From contig DHSB01000051.1 in assembly GCA_002408385.1 (NCBI GenBank), positions 17,193 to 28,083 on the forward strand: a stretch of DNA of 10,891 bases, read 5' to 3'. Position 1 is the first letter of the stretch; every line of letters begins with the position of its first letter. The notes beneath the pieces are model-generated. The model was not told the origin of the DNA. It did not search any database and saw nothing but the letters and a program-made list of their open reading frames with translations. Positions 1-6,796 of this stretch are shown in pieces. A program made the translations under genes and the position numbers. The stretch is from Myxococcales bacterium UBA5297 (GTDB lineage: Bacteria; Myxococcota; Myxococcia; Myxococcales; UBA5297).

Positions 1-10
1 CCTTTCTCCG

Positions 11-892
11 GTGAGCGATTCAGGGAACGAAGTCGATCCCTGGTCTGCAGGCGGGGCGACAGACGCTCTCTCGCAGCAGACGGAGACCGATTCCTCGCCT
101 GCGGACCTGGCCGGTGCGGCGGTCGCGGTAGTCGATCTCGACGCGACGACGCTGGATTCCCAGGCTGCCGCGGCCGCTTCGTTCGAGCTGGCGGCCGAAC
201 CGTCCGAGCCCGACGAGACCGCGCCGAGCGCCGCAGGGGAGAGCAGCTTCGAGACCAACGCGCAGGAGTTTGCCCCTGCTTGCGATCCGTCGGACCCCTC
301 GGTGCAAGACGCCCTGGGCCCATTGGACTGGGGCGCCTCACCGAGCGATCTCGGTGCCGAAGGCGCCAGTACTTCGTTCGAGGATTCGCCCGTAAACGAC
401 GCGCTGCCCGTCGAGCCTTCGTCGGCCCCACAGGCGGCGCTCGACGACGAGATCGAGATCCCTCTCGCCGACGGGGTTTCAGAGCCCGCTGCATCGGGCT
501 CCGCAGCGCCGCCTCCTGAAGTCGCCCCTGCGGCCCCTGCCGTGCCCTCCGACTTCGAGCTCGCCGTGCTCGCTGGGCTCAGGTGTATTGCCGAAGGTCG
601 CGTCGGCGAGGGCAGGCCCATTCCTGTCGACAGGCTCGGGCGAGTGGCGGTCAAGCTTCTCCTCGAGAAGGGAGCGATCACCTCGGATGACCTCATCGAG
701 ATGCTCGCGGTCTCGCCCGAGACGCTCAGCACGCTGATAGTCAAGCTGCTGCTGAATCAGAAGCTGATCGGCCCCGAGGACCTCGTGTCGATGCTCGCCA
801 TTCCTCCCGATCGGCTGAACGCCACCGTGCTCCTGCTGCTGATCGAGAAGGGCGTCTTCGACTGCAGCAGCGTCGTCAAGGCACTCGGTTGA
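11..892 (+). CDS. Hypothetical protein, low-complexity acidic N-terminus and three C-terminal 30-residue helical repeats
   Basis: I do not recognise this family. The 293-residue product begins at GTG 11, but only ten bases precede it and they are open in frame, so the true start may lie outside the window. Residues 1-180 are Ala/Ser/Pro/Asp/Glu-rich and probably disordered. Residues 205-234, 235-264 and 265-293 are three tandem repeats with an exact 30-residue register (PxDRL...VKLLLEKGxI...DDLxxMLA), predicted as paired helices. No signal peptide or membrane segment is evident, so it is probably cytoplasmic. The repeats faintly recall the MshEN/GspE N-terminal fold (RLG at 208-210, KGxI, DDLxxML), but spacing differs and I do not assign it. 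The stop lies 10 bases before the next GTG and merges with that gene's ribosome site, so it is probably cotranscribed with the ABC ATPases. Function unknown. Confidence 0.75.
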   Translation: MSDSGNEVDPWSAGGATDALSQQTETDSSPADLAGAAVAVVDLDATTLDSQAAAAASFELAAEPSEPDETAPSAAGESSFETNAQEFAPACDPSDPSVQDALGPLDWGASPSDLGAEGASTSFEDSPVNDALPVEPSSAPQAALDDEIEIPLADGVSEPAASGSAAPPPEVAPAAPAVPSDFELAVLAGLRCIAEGRVGEGRPIPVDRLGRVAVKLLLEKGAITSDDLIEMLAVSPETLSTLIVKLLLNQKLIGPEDLVSMLAIPPDRLNATVLLLLIEKGVFDCSSVVKALG

Positions 893-896
893 GGAG
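891..896 (+). promoter_or_regulatory. Ribosome binding site of the oppD-like gene
   Basis: GAGGAG lies six bases before GTG 903 and overlaps the TGA of the preceding gene. It fixes GTG 903 as the start and implies coupled translation of the two genes. Confidence 0.7.
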
Positions 897-902
897 CGGC
901 CC

Positions 903-1913
903 GTGGCTGCTCCTCTCCTCCAGATCAAAGAACTGCGGGTAATCTTCGGCGGTGATCGGGCTGAAGGCCATGTGCTCGACGGGGTCTCTCTCGAGGTCCA
1001 TCAAGGAGAGGCCGTAGGGGTCGTGGGCGAGAGCGGCTGTGGCAAGACCACGCTCGCGCTCTCTATCCTGCGCCTGCTCCCGCCTGCGGCTCGGGTGCGC
1101 GCGGGGGCAGTGCTGCTCGAGGGGGTCGAGTTGCTCGGACTCTCCGAATCCGCGATGCGACGCGTGCGCGGCAAGCGGATAGGCATGGTGTTTCAGGAGC
1201 CTGCGAGCGCGCTCAACCCGGTCCTGACCATCGGCGAGCAAGTGGCGGAGGTCGCGCGGCTTCACGAAGGGCTGAACCGGCGGCAGGCGCGCGCGCGAGC
1301 GAGCGAGGCGCTTCACGAGGCAGGTCTCGCCTCGCCCGAGCGTTGGGCCGATGCCTATCCGCACCAGATGTCCGGGGGGATGCGCCAGCGAGCGGTGTTG
1401 GCGATGGCGCTGGCGGGCCATCCTGCCTTGCTCCTTGCCGATGAACCGACGACCGCCCTCGACCCCACGGTCGAGGCGCAAGTCCTTGCATTGCTTGGCC
1501 GCTTGCGGAAGGAGAGAGGCCTCGCGGTGCTTCTCATCAGTCACGATTTCCTGACAGTCTCCGAACTGTGCGATCGGGTCGTAGTCCTGTACGCGGGCCA
1601 GGTCGTCGAGCAGGGGCCCGCGCGCGTAGTCTTCGAGAAGCCGAGGCACCCCTATTCGCGCGCGCTGCTCGACTGCCTTCCCGACGAATCGGCGCAGGGA
1701 GCGCTGCGGCATCGGTCCCGGCTCCGAGTGATTCCTGGGGCCTCGCCCGAGGTTGCGTCAGTCGCCGAAGGGTGCAGATTTGCGAACCGCTGCGCCCGAG
1801 GTGACGCGCGCTGTCGAACCAGCGCGCCGCAACTCCAAGAAGTCGCCGAGGCGCATCGCGTCCGCTGTTTCAGGCCGCTCGACGAGGTGGCCCAAGACAA
1901 GGGGCGGCCGTGA
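903..1913 (+). CDS. Peptide ABC transporter ATP-binding protein, OppD/DppD-like
   Basis: This is the first of two nucleotide-binding subunits of an oligopeptide/dipeptide (or nickel) importer of the Opp/Dpp type, acting at the cytoplasmic face of the inner membrane. All ATPase motifs are visible in 336 residues: Walker [10 protein letters not shown] at 42-50, Q-loop Gln98, signature MSGGMRQR at 156-163, Walker B LLLADEP at 176-182 and H-loop His214. The C-terminal oligo_HPY region starts near HPYSRALL (249-256). It carries four cysteines, 291, 297, 304 and 322, in the place where DppD/OppD family structures hold a [4Fe-4S] cluster. Length is usual for the family. Its stop overlaps the next gene's start. 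Substrate cannot be read from the ATPase; the permeases and binding protein are not in the window. Confidence 0.95.
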   Translation: MAAPLLQIKELRVIFGGDRAEGHVLDGVSLEVHQGEAVGVVGESGCGKTTLALSILRLLPPAARVRAGAVLLEGVELLGLSESAMRRVRGKRIGMVFQEPASALNPVLTIGEQVAEVARLHEGLNRRQARARASEALHEAGLASPERWADAYPHQMSGGMRQRAVLAMALAGHPALLLADEPTTALDPTVEAQVLALLGRLRKERGLAVLLISHDFLTVSELCDRVVVLYAGQVVEQGPARVVFEKPRHPYSRALLDCLPDESAQGALRHRSRLRVIPGASPEVASVAEGCRFANRCARGDARCRTSAPQLQEVAEAHRVRCFRPLDEVAQDKGRP

Positions 1914-2902
1914 AGGCGCTTGTCGAGACCGAGGACCTGCGCGTCGCCTTCGACGGCTCGCGCGGGTCTTTCCGCCGCTCGAAAGGCGCCGTCCGCGCGG
2001 TCGACGGCGTTTCCCTCGCCATTTTCAAGGGCGAGACGCTCGGGCTGGTCGGGGAATCCGGGTGCGGAAAAAGCACCCTCGGCAAGGCGCTGCTGCGGCT
2101 GGTCCATCCCTCCGAGGGCGTGGTCCGGTTCGAGGGAGAGGATCTCGCGGGGGTGCCGGCGGCGCGTTTGCGGGCGCTGAGGCGGCGGCTTCAGATGGTC
2201 TTCCAGGACCCCAGCGCCTCGCTCAATCCGCGGATGTCGGTCGGCCAGGCCGTGAGCGAGCCGCTCCTCGCCCACAGGCTCTGCTCGGGCCGGGAGAGAC
2301 ACGAGCGAACGGTCTCGCTCCTTGCCGAGGTAGGGCTGTCCGAAAGCCTGCTCGATCGCTTTCCCCACGAGCTCTCGGGCGGGCAGCGCCAGCGCATCGC
2401 CATTGCTCGAGCGCTCGCGGTTCGCCCGAGCTTCGTCGTCGCCGACGAGCCGCTGACGGGCCTCGACGGCTCGATGCAGGCGCAGATAGCGAATCTATTG
2501 GTCGAGCTGCAGGAGCAGATGGAGCTGACGTACCTCTTCATCTCCCACGATCTGCGGATGGTGGCTCATCTGGCAGACAGGGTTGCGGTGATGTACGCCG
2601 GCAAGCTCGTGGAAATTGTGCCCGCCCAGCGAATCGGCGCACTCTCGGCTCACCCGTACTCCCGGGCGCTCTGGGCCGCCAGAGCGAACGGGCGGCTGGC
2701 CGGGCGGCAGCTCCTCGAAGGCGAGGCGCCAAGCCCGCTCGAGCTACCAGCGGGCTGCCGTTTCCGCGCGCGCTGCCGGTTCGCGCGTGCTCGCTGCGCT
2801 CAAGAAGAGCCTGTGCTTTCGCAGGTCGCCGAGGGGCATTCGGTGGCCTGCTTCTGGCCACTCAAACCCGGGCAGCAGCTTGCGCCCCGCGAGGTCGGAT
2901 AG
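1910..2902 (+). CDS. Peptide ABC transporter ATP-binding protein, OppF/DppF-like
   Basis: This is the partner nucleotide-binding subunit, expected to form a heterodimer with the upstream OppD-like protein under a two-permease channel. Its GTG start shares GTGA with the upstream stop (4-nt overlap), which argues for translational coupling and 1:1 production. Of 330 residues, Walker A GESGCGKST is at 48-56, the canonical signature LSGGQRQRIAIARAL at 155-169, Walker B FVVADEP at 175-181 and the H-loop His at 213. Walker B is followed by LTGLD, where this family often has VSALD. The oligo_HPY tail has cysteines 283, 289, 296 and 314, with spacing (6, 7, 18) identical to the upstream paralogue, so a second [4Fe-4S] site is likely. 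Assignment as the F rather than D subunit rests on gene order and the standard signature. Confidence 0.95.
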   Translation: MKALVETEDLRVAFDGSRGSFRRSKGAVRAVDGVSLAIFKGETLGLVGESGCGKSTLGKALLRLVHPSEGVVRFEGEDLAGVPAARLRALRRRLQMVFQDPSASLNPRMSVGQAVSEPLLAHRLCSGRERHERTVSLLAEVGLSESLLDRFPHELSGGQRQRIAIARALAVRPSFVVADEPLTGLDGSMQAQIANLLVELQEQMELTYLFISHDLRMVAHLADRVAVMYAGKLVEIVPAQRIGALSAHPYSRALWAARANGRLAGRQLLEGEAPSPLELPAGCRFRARCRFARARCAQEEPVLSQVAEGHSVACFWPLKPGQQLAPREVG

Positions 2903-2915
2903 CCTTCTGTCGACA

Positions 2916-3395
2916 ATGGACAAGCCGACCCCCTTCCTCATTTCCCATCACCCCGCAGAGCACCAACATCGCTGCGTGCGCCTCGGGAGGTGGATGGTGT
3001 GCTCGAGGTGCCTCGGGCTCTACCCGCTGCTCTTCGGGCTCATCGCGGCGCAGATCGCGTTGCGGGCCCCGATGAGCTGGCTCGGCGACATCTTCGTTGC
3101 GCTGGTGCTTCCGCTGCCGGCGCTGGTCGACTGGGGCCGGGGCCGCTTCAATCCGCGGACCGGCACCAACGCGCTTCGGCTGGCCACCGGCCTGCTGCTC
3201 GGCGCCGCGCTGGCGCGCACCCTCTATCTCCACATGCGGGTCCCCTTCCATGGGCTCGCCGCGCTCCAGCTCGGCCTGCTGCTCGTCTCCGCCGCGGGCG
3301 TGGAGCTCGCCGTTCGACTGCGGCCTCGACCACGGGTAGATCCGAACGCTCCGCCGGACGTTGAAGACGGAGGACAGAGGGGTTCAGGAACCTGA
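2916..3395 (+). CDS. Small membrane protein, DUF2085-like
   Basis: The 159-residue product starts at ATG 2916, 13 bases after the oppF-like stop. No clear ribosome site is seen, so coupling to the upstream gene is possible. The N-terminus has the His/Cys pattern of DUF2085: HH at 11-12, C20, then CSRCLGLY at 29-36 with a CxxC pair. Four hydrophobic segments follow (about residues 33-51, 59-73, 86-105 and 110-132), and the tail is charged and polar. The family has no established role; the conserved cysteines and histidines could bind metal or be redox active. The same reading frame stays open further upstream inside the oppF-like gene, but that part is a shadow. Placement suggests it is the last gene of the ABC operon; a functional tie to peptide uptake is not shown. 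Confidence 0.8.
   Translation: MDKPTPFLISHHPAEHQHRCVRLGRWMVCSRCLGLYPLLFGLIAAQIALRAPMSWLGDIFVALVLPLPALVDWGRGRFNPRTGTNALRLATGLLLGAALARTLYLHMRVPFHGLAALQLGLLLVSAAGVELAVRLRPRPRVDPNAPPDVEDGGQRGSGT
3381..3392 (+). promoter_or_regulatory. Possible ECF-type -35 within a short inverted repeat
   Basis: GGTTC-AG-GAACC is a 5-bp inverted repeat at the end of the DUF2085-like gene. Its right half contains GGAACC (3387-3392), similar to the GGAAC -35 box of many ECF sigma factors. It lies 18 bases before a TAGGAT core at 3411-3416. It could be an autoregulated sigma promoter; this is pattern matching only. Confidence 0.3.
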
Positions 3396-3399
3396 CGGA

Positions 3400-3421
3400 G
3401 GCGTTCGGAGTAGGATTGGCG
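3400..3421 (+). repeat. 22-nt promoter-like element, copy 1 (upstream of ECF sigma gene)
   Basis: The stretch contains GAGTAGGATTGGCG and matches 5827-5848 at 19 of 22 positions. The TAGGAT at 3411-3416 is a plausible -10 hexamer. If so, transcription would start near 3423 and leave a leader of about 40 nt before GTG 3464. This also argues against the TTG at 3416 as the translation start. Confidence 0.5.
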
Positions 3422-3463
3422 TGCCCTGGCATCGTCCACCACCGGGGACCGGGATTGCAGAGA

Positions 3464-4093
3464 GTGACCGAGAGCCTCGCCGACGAGACCCTGATGCTCC
3501 GATTCAAGGCCGGGGATGCCCGCGCCTTCGAGCAGCTCGTCCGCAGGCACCGGACGCCGGTGTTCAACTTTCTGCTTCGGTTGTGCGGCCACCGCCAGCG
3601 CGCCGAGGACCTGTTGCAGGAGACCTGGCTCAAGGTCATTCGCGGCGCCTCCGGCTACGAGCCGAGGGCCAAATTCACCACCTGGCTCTACACCATTGCG
3701 AGGAACCAGTGCATGGACGCGCTTCGCAAAGAAAGCTACCGCAAGGCAGAGAGTCTCGAAGCCTCGGCGGGCAACGGGGCGGACGAGCGGCCGCTCGTCG
3801 AGCGGTTCGCTTCGGTCCACGCCGCGCCGGATCGCAATGCGCACAACGCTGCGCTTCGGCCTCAAATCGAAGAGGCACTCGACCGGCTGCCCGCGGAGCA
3901 GCGGGAGGTCTTCGTCCTGCGCGAGTATCACGGGGTTCCATTCAGGGAGATCGCCGAGGTGACCGGCGTCTCGGAGAACACGGTCAAAAGCCGCATGCGG
4001 TATGCGCTCGAAGGGTTGCGAAAGACCCTTTCTGCAATGGGCGTCGAGGGCGACATGGCCGAGGAGGCCGGCGCGCGATCGCTGGCCACTTGA
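3464..4093 (+). CDS. ECF-family RNA polymerase sigma factor
   Basis: This is a group-4 sigma-70 factor that would direct RNA polymerase to a small regulon, held inactive by the anti-sigma factor encoded next. The 209-residue product has region 2 at about 10-89: RAEDLLQETWLKV (46-58) in the core-binding part and FTTWLYTIARNQCMDALRK (71-89) in the -10-recognition part. Region 4 is at about 135-190, with LPAEQREVFVLRE (142-154) and the helix-turn-helix VSENTVKSRMRYALEGLRK (169-187). GTG 3464 is preferred because the protein then begins just before the conserved DETLMLRFKAGD. A TTG at 3416 would add 16 unrelated residues and overlaps a putative -10 box; TTG 3455 is another option. The ribosome site is weak (GGGA at 3451-3454). 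It is followed after 28 bases by its likely anti-sigma gene. Confidence 0.93.
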   Translation: MTESLADETLMLRFKAGDARAFEQLVRRHRTPVFNFLLRLCGHRQRAEDLLQETWLKVIRGASGYEPRAKFTTWLYTIARNQCMDALRKESYRKAESLEASAGNGADERPLVERFASVHAAPDRNAHNAALRPQIEEALDRLPAEQREVFVLREYHGVPFREIAEVTGVSENTVKSRMRYALEGLRKTLSAMGVEGDMAEEAGARSLAT

Positions 4094-4101
4094 TTCGGAT
4101 T

Positions 4102-4110
4102 GGAAGGAGA
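4102..4110 (+). promoter_or_regulatory. Ribosome binding site of the anti-sigma gene
   Basis: GGAAGGAGA lies 11 bases before GTG 4122 and just after the sigma-factor stop. It supports GTG 4122 over an open frame that extends upstream into the sigma gene. Confidence 0.6.
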
Positions 4111-4121
4111 GCCGTCGGGCC

Positions 4122-5504
4122 GTGAACCGGGAAGCCGAAAGCTGCGCCAACGTGGATGCGCTCCTGCTCGACTACGCATACGACGAGCTCGTGGGCGCCG
4201 AGCGCGCCGGCGTCGAGGGCCACCTGGCCGAGTGTGCGAAGTGCCGCGCGGAGCTCGAGGCGATGGCCGGGACGCGCCGGCTGATGCGCGTGCTCGAGCC
4301 CGAACCCGCGCCCGAGACCGGGCTCGAATCGCTGCTTGCCTTCGCGGAGAAGGCCGCCGCGCGCCAGGGCGCCGGAGCGGCTGCGCCATCGAGGTGGCGC
4401 TGGCTGGTGCCTGCGCTGTCCGCCGGCGGACTGGCTCTGGCGCTGGTCTTCGTGCTTTCGACCACTCGAGCCCCGCGGGATCTCGTCGTGCCCGCGGCAG
4501 CCGCACCGCATGGGGCCAAGGGCGCAGCCGCGTCGGCCGCGGGCCTGGGCGAGCAAAGACCCGTGGCGCTCGCTCCAGGCAAGCCTGGCCCCGCGGCAGA
4601 GCTGTCGCAGCGAGAGGGTGCGCAAGCGGCCCCGCCTGCAGCGCCGCTGGTCGCCTCCGTCTCGCAGGAGAGAGTCGAGAAGCTCGGCTCTGGCCAAGGA
4701 ACGACCGCCAAACGCCGGCTTGGCCAACGGCCGCGGGCGCAGGTGCTCGGGGACAAAGAACAGGCGAAGGCCGACGGCGCCATGGGGGCGGGCAGGGGGC
4801 CGCCGGCTGACGCCGCTCTCGTACTCGAGGCCGAGGAAGCGGCTCGCGGCGATGACTTGGACGCGAACGAGCCGCACCGGCCCGCGCGGCCGGCGCCTGA
4901 GCGTTCGCCCCGGCCCGAGTCGCAGGCCGAGGCCTCGGCCCGGAAGACGGCGGCGCCCGCGGCGGGCAAGGACTCGGCGCCCGAATCGTGGACGGCCCAG
5001 CCGTCGCAGCAGAGGGCGGCAGAGAAGAAGCTCGCGGGTGGCAGCGCGAAAGCCGAGCTGGCGCCCTCGACGGCCTCGCGGGCTGGGGGCTCGTCGAGCG
5101 GCCGCTTCGACGCGGAGCTCGAGGCGGCCGCGGGGCTGAGCCGATGCGGCGATCACGCCGGCGCGGCACGGCTTCTCGAGAAGCTCCTCGCGACCGTCGC
5201 TCCCGACGATGAGCGCGCCCCCGCAGCGCTGCTCGTATTTGCACGCGAGCTGGAGCTCGCGGGCGAGGCCGCGGCCGCGGAGCGCGCCTACGCACGCTTT
5301 GTTTCCCTCTTCCCCGCGCACCCGTCGGCGCAGCTCGCCGAAAGTGGCCGCGCTCGAGCCCAGGCGGCCCTCGAAGCTGCCGACGGGCAGTCGGGAACTC
5401 GGGGGGCTGGCTGGCCGGCTGCCGCTCCAGCAGAGGTTCACCGCAGCAAGCTCGCTCCGGCCAGGTCCCTCGAGGAGGCACAGGGGCCGCTCGAGCAGCG
5501 GTAG
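4122..5504 (+). CDS. Membrane-anchored zinc-finger anti-sigma factor with TPR-like C-terminus
   Basis: This is the likely cognate anti-sigma factor of the upstream ECF sigma. Its cytoplasmic N-terminus would bind the sigma factor, and the rest would reach across the inner membrane to sense an envelope signal. The 460-residue product has the ZAS/zf-HC2 signature Cys8, then His34-x3-Cys38-x2-Cys41. One transmembrane segment follows at about 92-115. Residues 116-328 are a low-complexity Ala/Pro/Glu/Arg stretch, probably disordered in the periplasm. Residues 329-420 form two TPR-like helical hairpins (GDHAGAARLLEKLL and AGEAAAAERAYARFVSLFP). The last 40 residues look unconserved. Most ECF anti-sigma factors are about half this length, so the linker and TPR part are unusual. 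The family assignment is firm; the sensory role of the TPR part is inferred. Confidence 0.85.
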   Translation: MNREAESCANVDALLLDYAYDELVGAERAGVEGHLAECAKCRAELEAMAGTRRLMRVLEPEPAPETGLESLLAFAEKAAARQGAGAAAPSRWRWLVPALSAGGLALALVFVLSTTRAPRDLVVPAAAAPHGAKGAAASAAGLGEQRPVALAPGKPGPAAELSQREGAQAAPPAAPLVASVSQERVEKLGSGQGTTAKRRLGQRPRAQVLGDKEQAKADGAMGAGRGPPADAALVLEAEEAARGDDLDANEPHRPARPAPERSPRPESQAEASARKTAAPAAGKDSAPESWTAQPSQQRAAEKKLAGGSAKAELAPSTASRAGGSSSGRFDAELEAAAGLSRCGDHAGAARLLEKLLATVAPDDERAPAALLVFARELELAGEAAAAERAYARFVSLFPAHPSAQLAESGRARAQAALEAADGQSGTRGAGWPAAAPAEVHRSKLAPARSLEEAQGPLEQR

Positions 5505-5535
5505 TCGCCTCGCGAGCGACGGCCGAGACGCGAGG

Positions 5536-5559
5536 CGGTCGCTGGCCGCGGAGCGACCG
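5536..5559 (+). terminator. GC-rich hairpin after the anti-sigma gene, possible terminator
   Basis: CGGTCGCT pairs perfectly with AGCGACCG across an 8-base loop, 31 bases after the anti-sigma stop. There is no T-run, so it may be a weak intrinsic terminator, a 3' end stabiliser or chance in GC-rich DNA. Confidence 0.4.
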
Positions 5560-5813
5560 ATCGAGGGCCGGGCCGCCCGTGCCTGGGAAGAGCGCAGGCG
5601 GCCGGTGCATGCCTTGGAGCCCGGAGCGAATCTCGAGGCCAAGTGCGGCCGGCTCTCGGCGCCGCGCTGCGCTGGCCACTTCTGGAGGGCAAGAGTGAAA
5701 GGGCGGCAAGTACGCGACGCGCAGGCGGCCCGCACCGGCGGTTGGCGTCCGCGGGCGGGCCGGTAGGCGATGGCGTACAAAGTCCGCGCGGTCCAAGTGC
5801 CCGAAAACCCGCG

Positions 5814-5843
5814 TTGACTGCAAAACGGCGTGCTGAGTAGGAT
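5814..5843 (+). promoter_or_regulatory. Sigma-70-like promoter of the tad (cpaB-tadB-tadC) unit
   Basis: TTGACT at 5814-5819 matches the -35 consensus at 5 of 6 positions. With an 18-base spacer, TAGGAT at 5838-5843 matches the -10 consensus at 4 of 6. It is the best promoter match seen between genes in the window. It predicts a start near 5850 and a 77-nt leader before ATG 5927. The -10 part lies inside the 22-nt element shared with the ECF sigma upstream region. Confidence 0.55.
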
Positions 5844-5848
5844 AGGCG
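5827..5848 (+). repeat. 22-nt promoter-like element, copy 2 (upstream of cpaB)
   Basis: The stretch contains GAGTAGGATAGGCG and matches 3400-3421 at 19 of 22 positions. It covers the -10 of the predicted tad promoter. The match covers the -10 half only; the -35 regions differ (TTGACT here, GGAACC there). Confidence 0.5.
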
Positions 5849-5912
5849 CGACCGCGCGGTTGAGTGGCTTCAAGGCAAGCCCAACTCGCGCCCCAACGAC
5901 TGCCGCTGTCGC

Positions 5913-5918
5913 GGAGGA
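5913..5918 (+). promoter_or_regulatory. Ribosome binding site of cpaB
   Basis: GGAGGA lies 8 bases before ATG 5927. It selects this ATG over an in-frame GTG at 5864, which would add 21 residues ahead of the membrane anchor. Confidence 0.75.
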
Positions 5919-5926
5919 CAGAGTCC

Positions 5927-6760
5927 ATGCTCAAGGGTAAGACCCCGTTGCTTATCGCCATCATCCTCGGCGTACTGGCCGGCGCCTTTGCCTTCACCGC
6001 GATCAAGCGCAAGGAAAAAGAGGTCAAGGCCGGCTGGAACCTGGTGCCAGTCATCGTCGCCAATCAGGACGTCGGCGAGGGCACGGTCATCACCTACGAG
6101 ATGGTGAGCCAGCGCCCGATCCCCGAGCAGTTCGTGACCAGCTCGGTCGTCAAGCCCGACAGCGCCAGCTACATCGTCGGTCAGAAGGTGCTCGTGCCGC
6201 TGCAGACCGGCGATGCGCTGCTGTGGTCGCAGTTCGAGACCTCGAAGGCCGCAGAGAAGCTCTCGACCATCGTCCAGAAGAAGGGCCGCGCCCTGACCCT
6301 GGACGTCAAGAGCTCGAAGATGAGCGTCGGCGGCTGGGTGCGCCCGAACGACCACATCGACATCATCGGCTCGTTCCGGGACCCGACGAGCGGCGAGAAC
6401 CTGGCGGTGACGCTGATGCAGAACGTGGTCGTGCTCGCCACCGGCAAGATCACCGGCACCACCAACATCAACCTGATCCCCGAGGGCGACCGCGAGTACC
6501 AGACGGTCAGCCTCCTGGTGCTGCCCGAAGAGGCCGAAATCCTCTCGCTCGCCGACGACCTGGGCAACCTGACCTTCACCCTGCGCAACCCCGAGGACAT
6601 CGATGTGCAGGAGGAGCGTGGCCGCGCCACTATCCAGACCCTGCTGACGGGCGAGCGCATGAAGGCGCTGCAGACGCTGCGCTACCGCACCATCCAGGTC
6701 ATCCGCGGCACCGAGACCAAGAGCGGCGGCTCGGCCGGAAAGGCCGAGGACGGTCCTTAG
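5927..6760 (+). CDS. cpaB: Tad/Flp pilus assembly protein CpaB (RcpC)
   Basis: CpaB/RcpC is an inner-membrane-anchored periplasmic protein of Tad (Flp pilus) systems, thought to work with the outer-membrane secretin. The 277-residue product starts with positively charged MLKGKTP and a membrane anchor at about 7-26 (LLIAIILGVLAGAFAFTAI). A SAF domain follows from about 39 to 105, containing VPVIVANQDVGEGTVI, which resembles the pilus-assembly SAF family. The RcpC domain covers about 115-250, with GGWVRPNDHIDIIGSF, VTLMQNVVVLATG and LLVLPEEAEILSLA. Length is normal. It is followed by tadB after 36 bases, without the usual secretin, TadZ or TadA genes between. Third codon positions are almost all G or C, as in the two next genes. 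The assignment rests on domain order and motifs. Confidence 0.9.
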   Translation: MLKGKTPLLIAIILGVLAGAFAFTAIKRKEKEVKAGWNLVPVIVANQDVGEGTVITYEMVSQRPIPEQFVTSSVVKPDSASYIVGQKVLVPLQTGDALLWSQFETSKAAEKLSTIVQKKGRALTLDVKSSKMSVGGWVRPNDHIDIIGSFRDPTSGENLAVTLMQNVVVLATGKITGTTNINLIPEGDREYQTVSLLVLPEEAEILSLADDLGNLTFTLRNPEDIDVQEERGRATIQTLLTGERMKALQTLRYRTIQVIRGTETKSGGSAGKAEDGP

Positions 6761-6796
6761 GTCCGGCGATTTGAATCCTCCTGACTCGGGAGCGCC

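Larger units (their letters stand above)
5505..5926 (+). other. Long intergenic region between the anti-sigma gene and cpaB
   Basis: No convincing gene was found in these 422 bases. One + frame stays open to 5766 but encodes only Arg/Ala-rich sequence that continues a shadow of the anti-sigma gene, without a good start or ribosome site. The region holds a GC-rich hairpin near its start, a sigma-70-like promoter at 5814-5843, a 77-nt predicted leader and the cpaB ribosome site. AT-richer DNA (CGAAAACCC, GCAAAACGG) surrounds the promoter. It marks the boundary between the sigma/anti-sigma unit and the Tad unit. Confidence 0.6.

Noticed and set aside
1753..3075. 440-codon + strand open frame across both ABC ATPase genes and the DUF2085 gene
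   Set aside because: It overlaps three better-supported genes in another frame and encodes only Arg/Gly/Ala-rich sequence.
3416..3463. TTG 3416 as the start of the sigma factor
   Set aside because: It adds 16 residues outside the conserved sigma fold and overlaps the TAGGAT promoter-like box. GTG 3464 fits the family's usual N-terminus.
4500..5100. Low-complexity Ala/Pro/Glu stretch as a possible DNA repeat array or CRISPR
   Set aside because: No regular repeat unit or spacer pattern; the bias reflects an in-frame disordered linker in a GC-rich gene.
5209..5766. Open + frame running past the anti-sigma stop into the gap, as a possible extra gene or a frameshifted anti-sigma tail
   Set aside because: The sequence after 5504 is Arg-rich, shows no continuation of the TPR pattern, and has no good ribosome site or start. 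The anti-sigma frame ends naturally after its TPR part.
3928..6063. 711-codon open frame on the - strand
   Set aside because: Arg/Pro/Ala-rich low-complexity translation opposite the sigma and anti-sigma genes and the gap. No domain, no plausible start signal.
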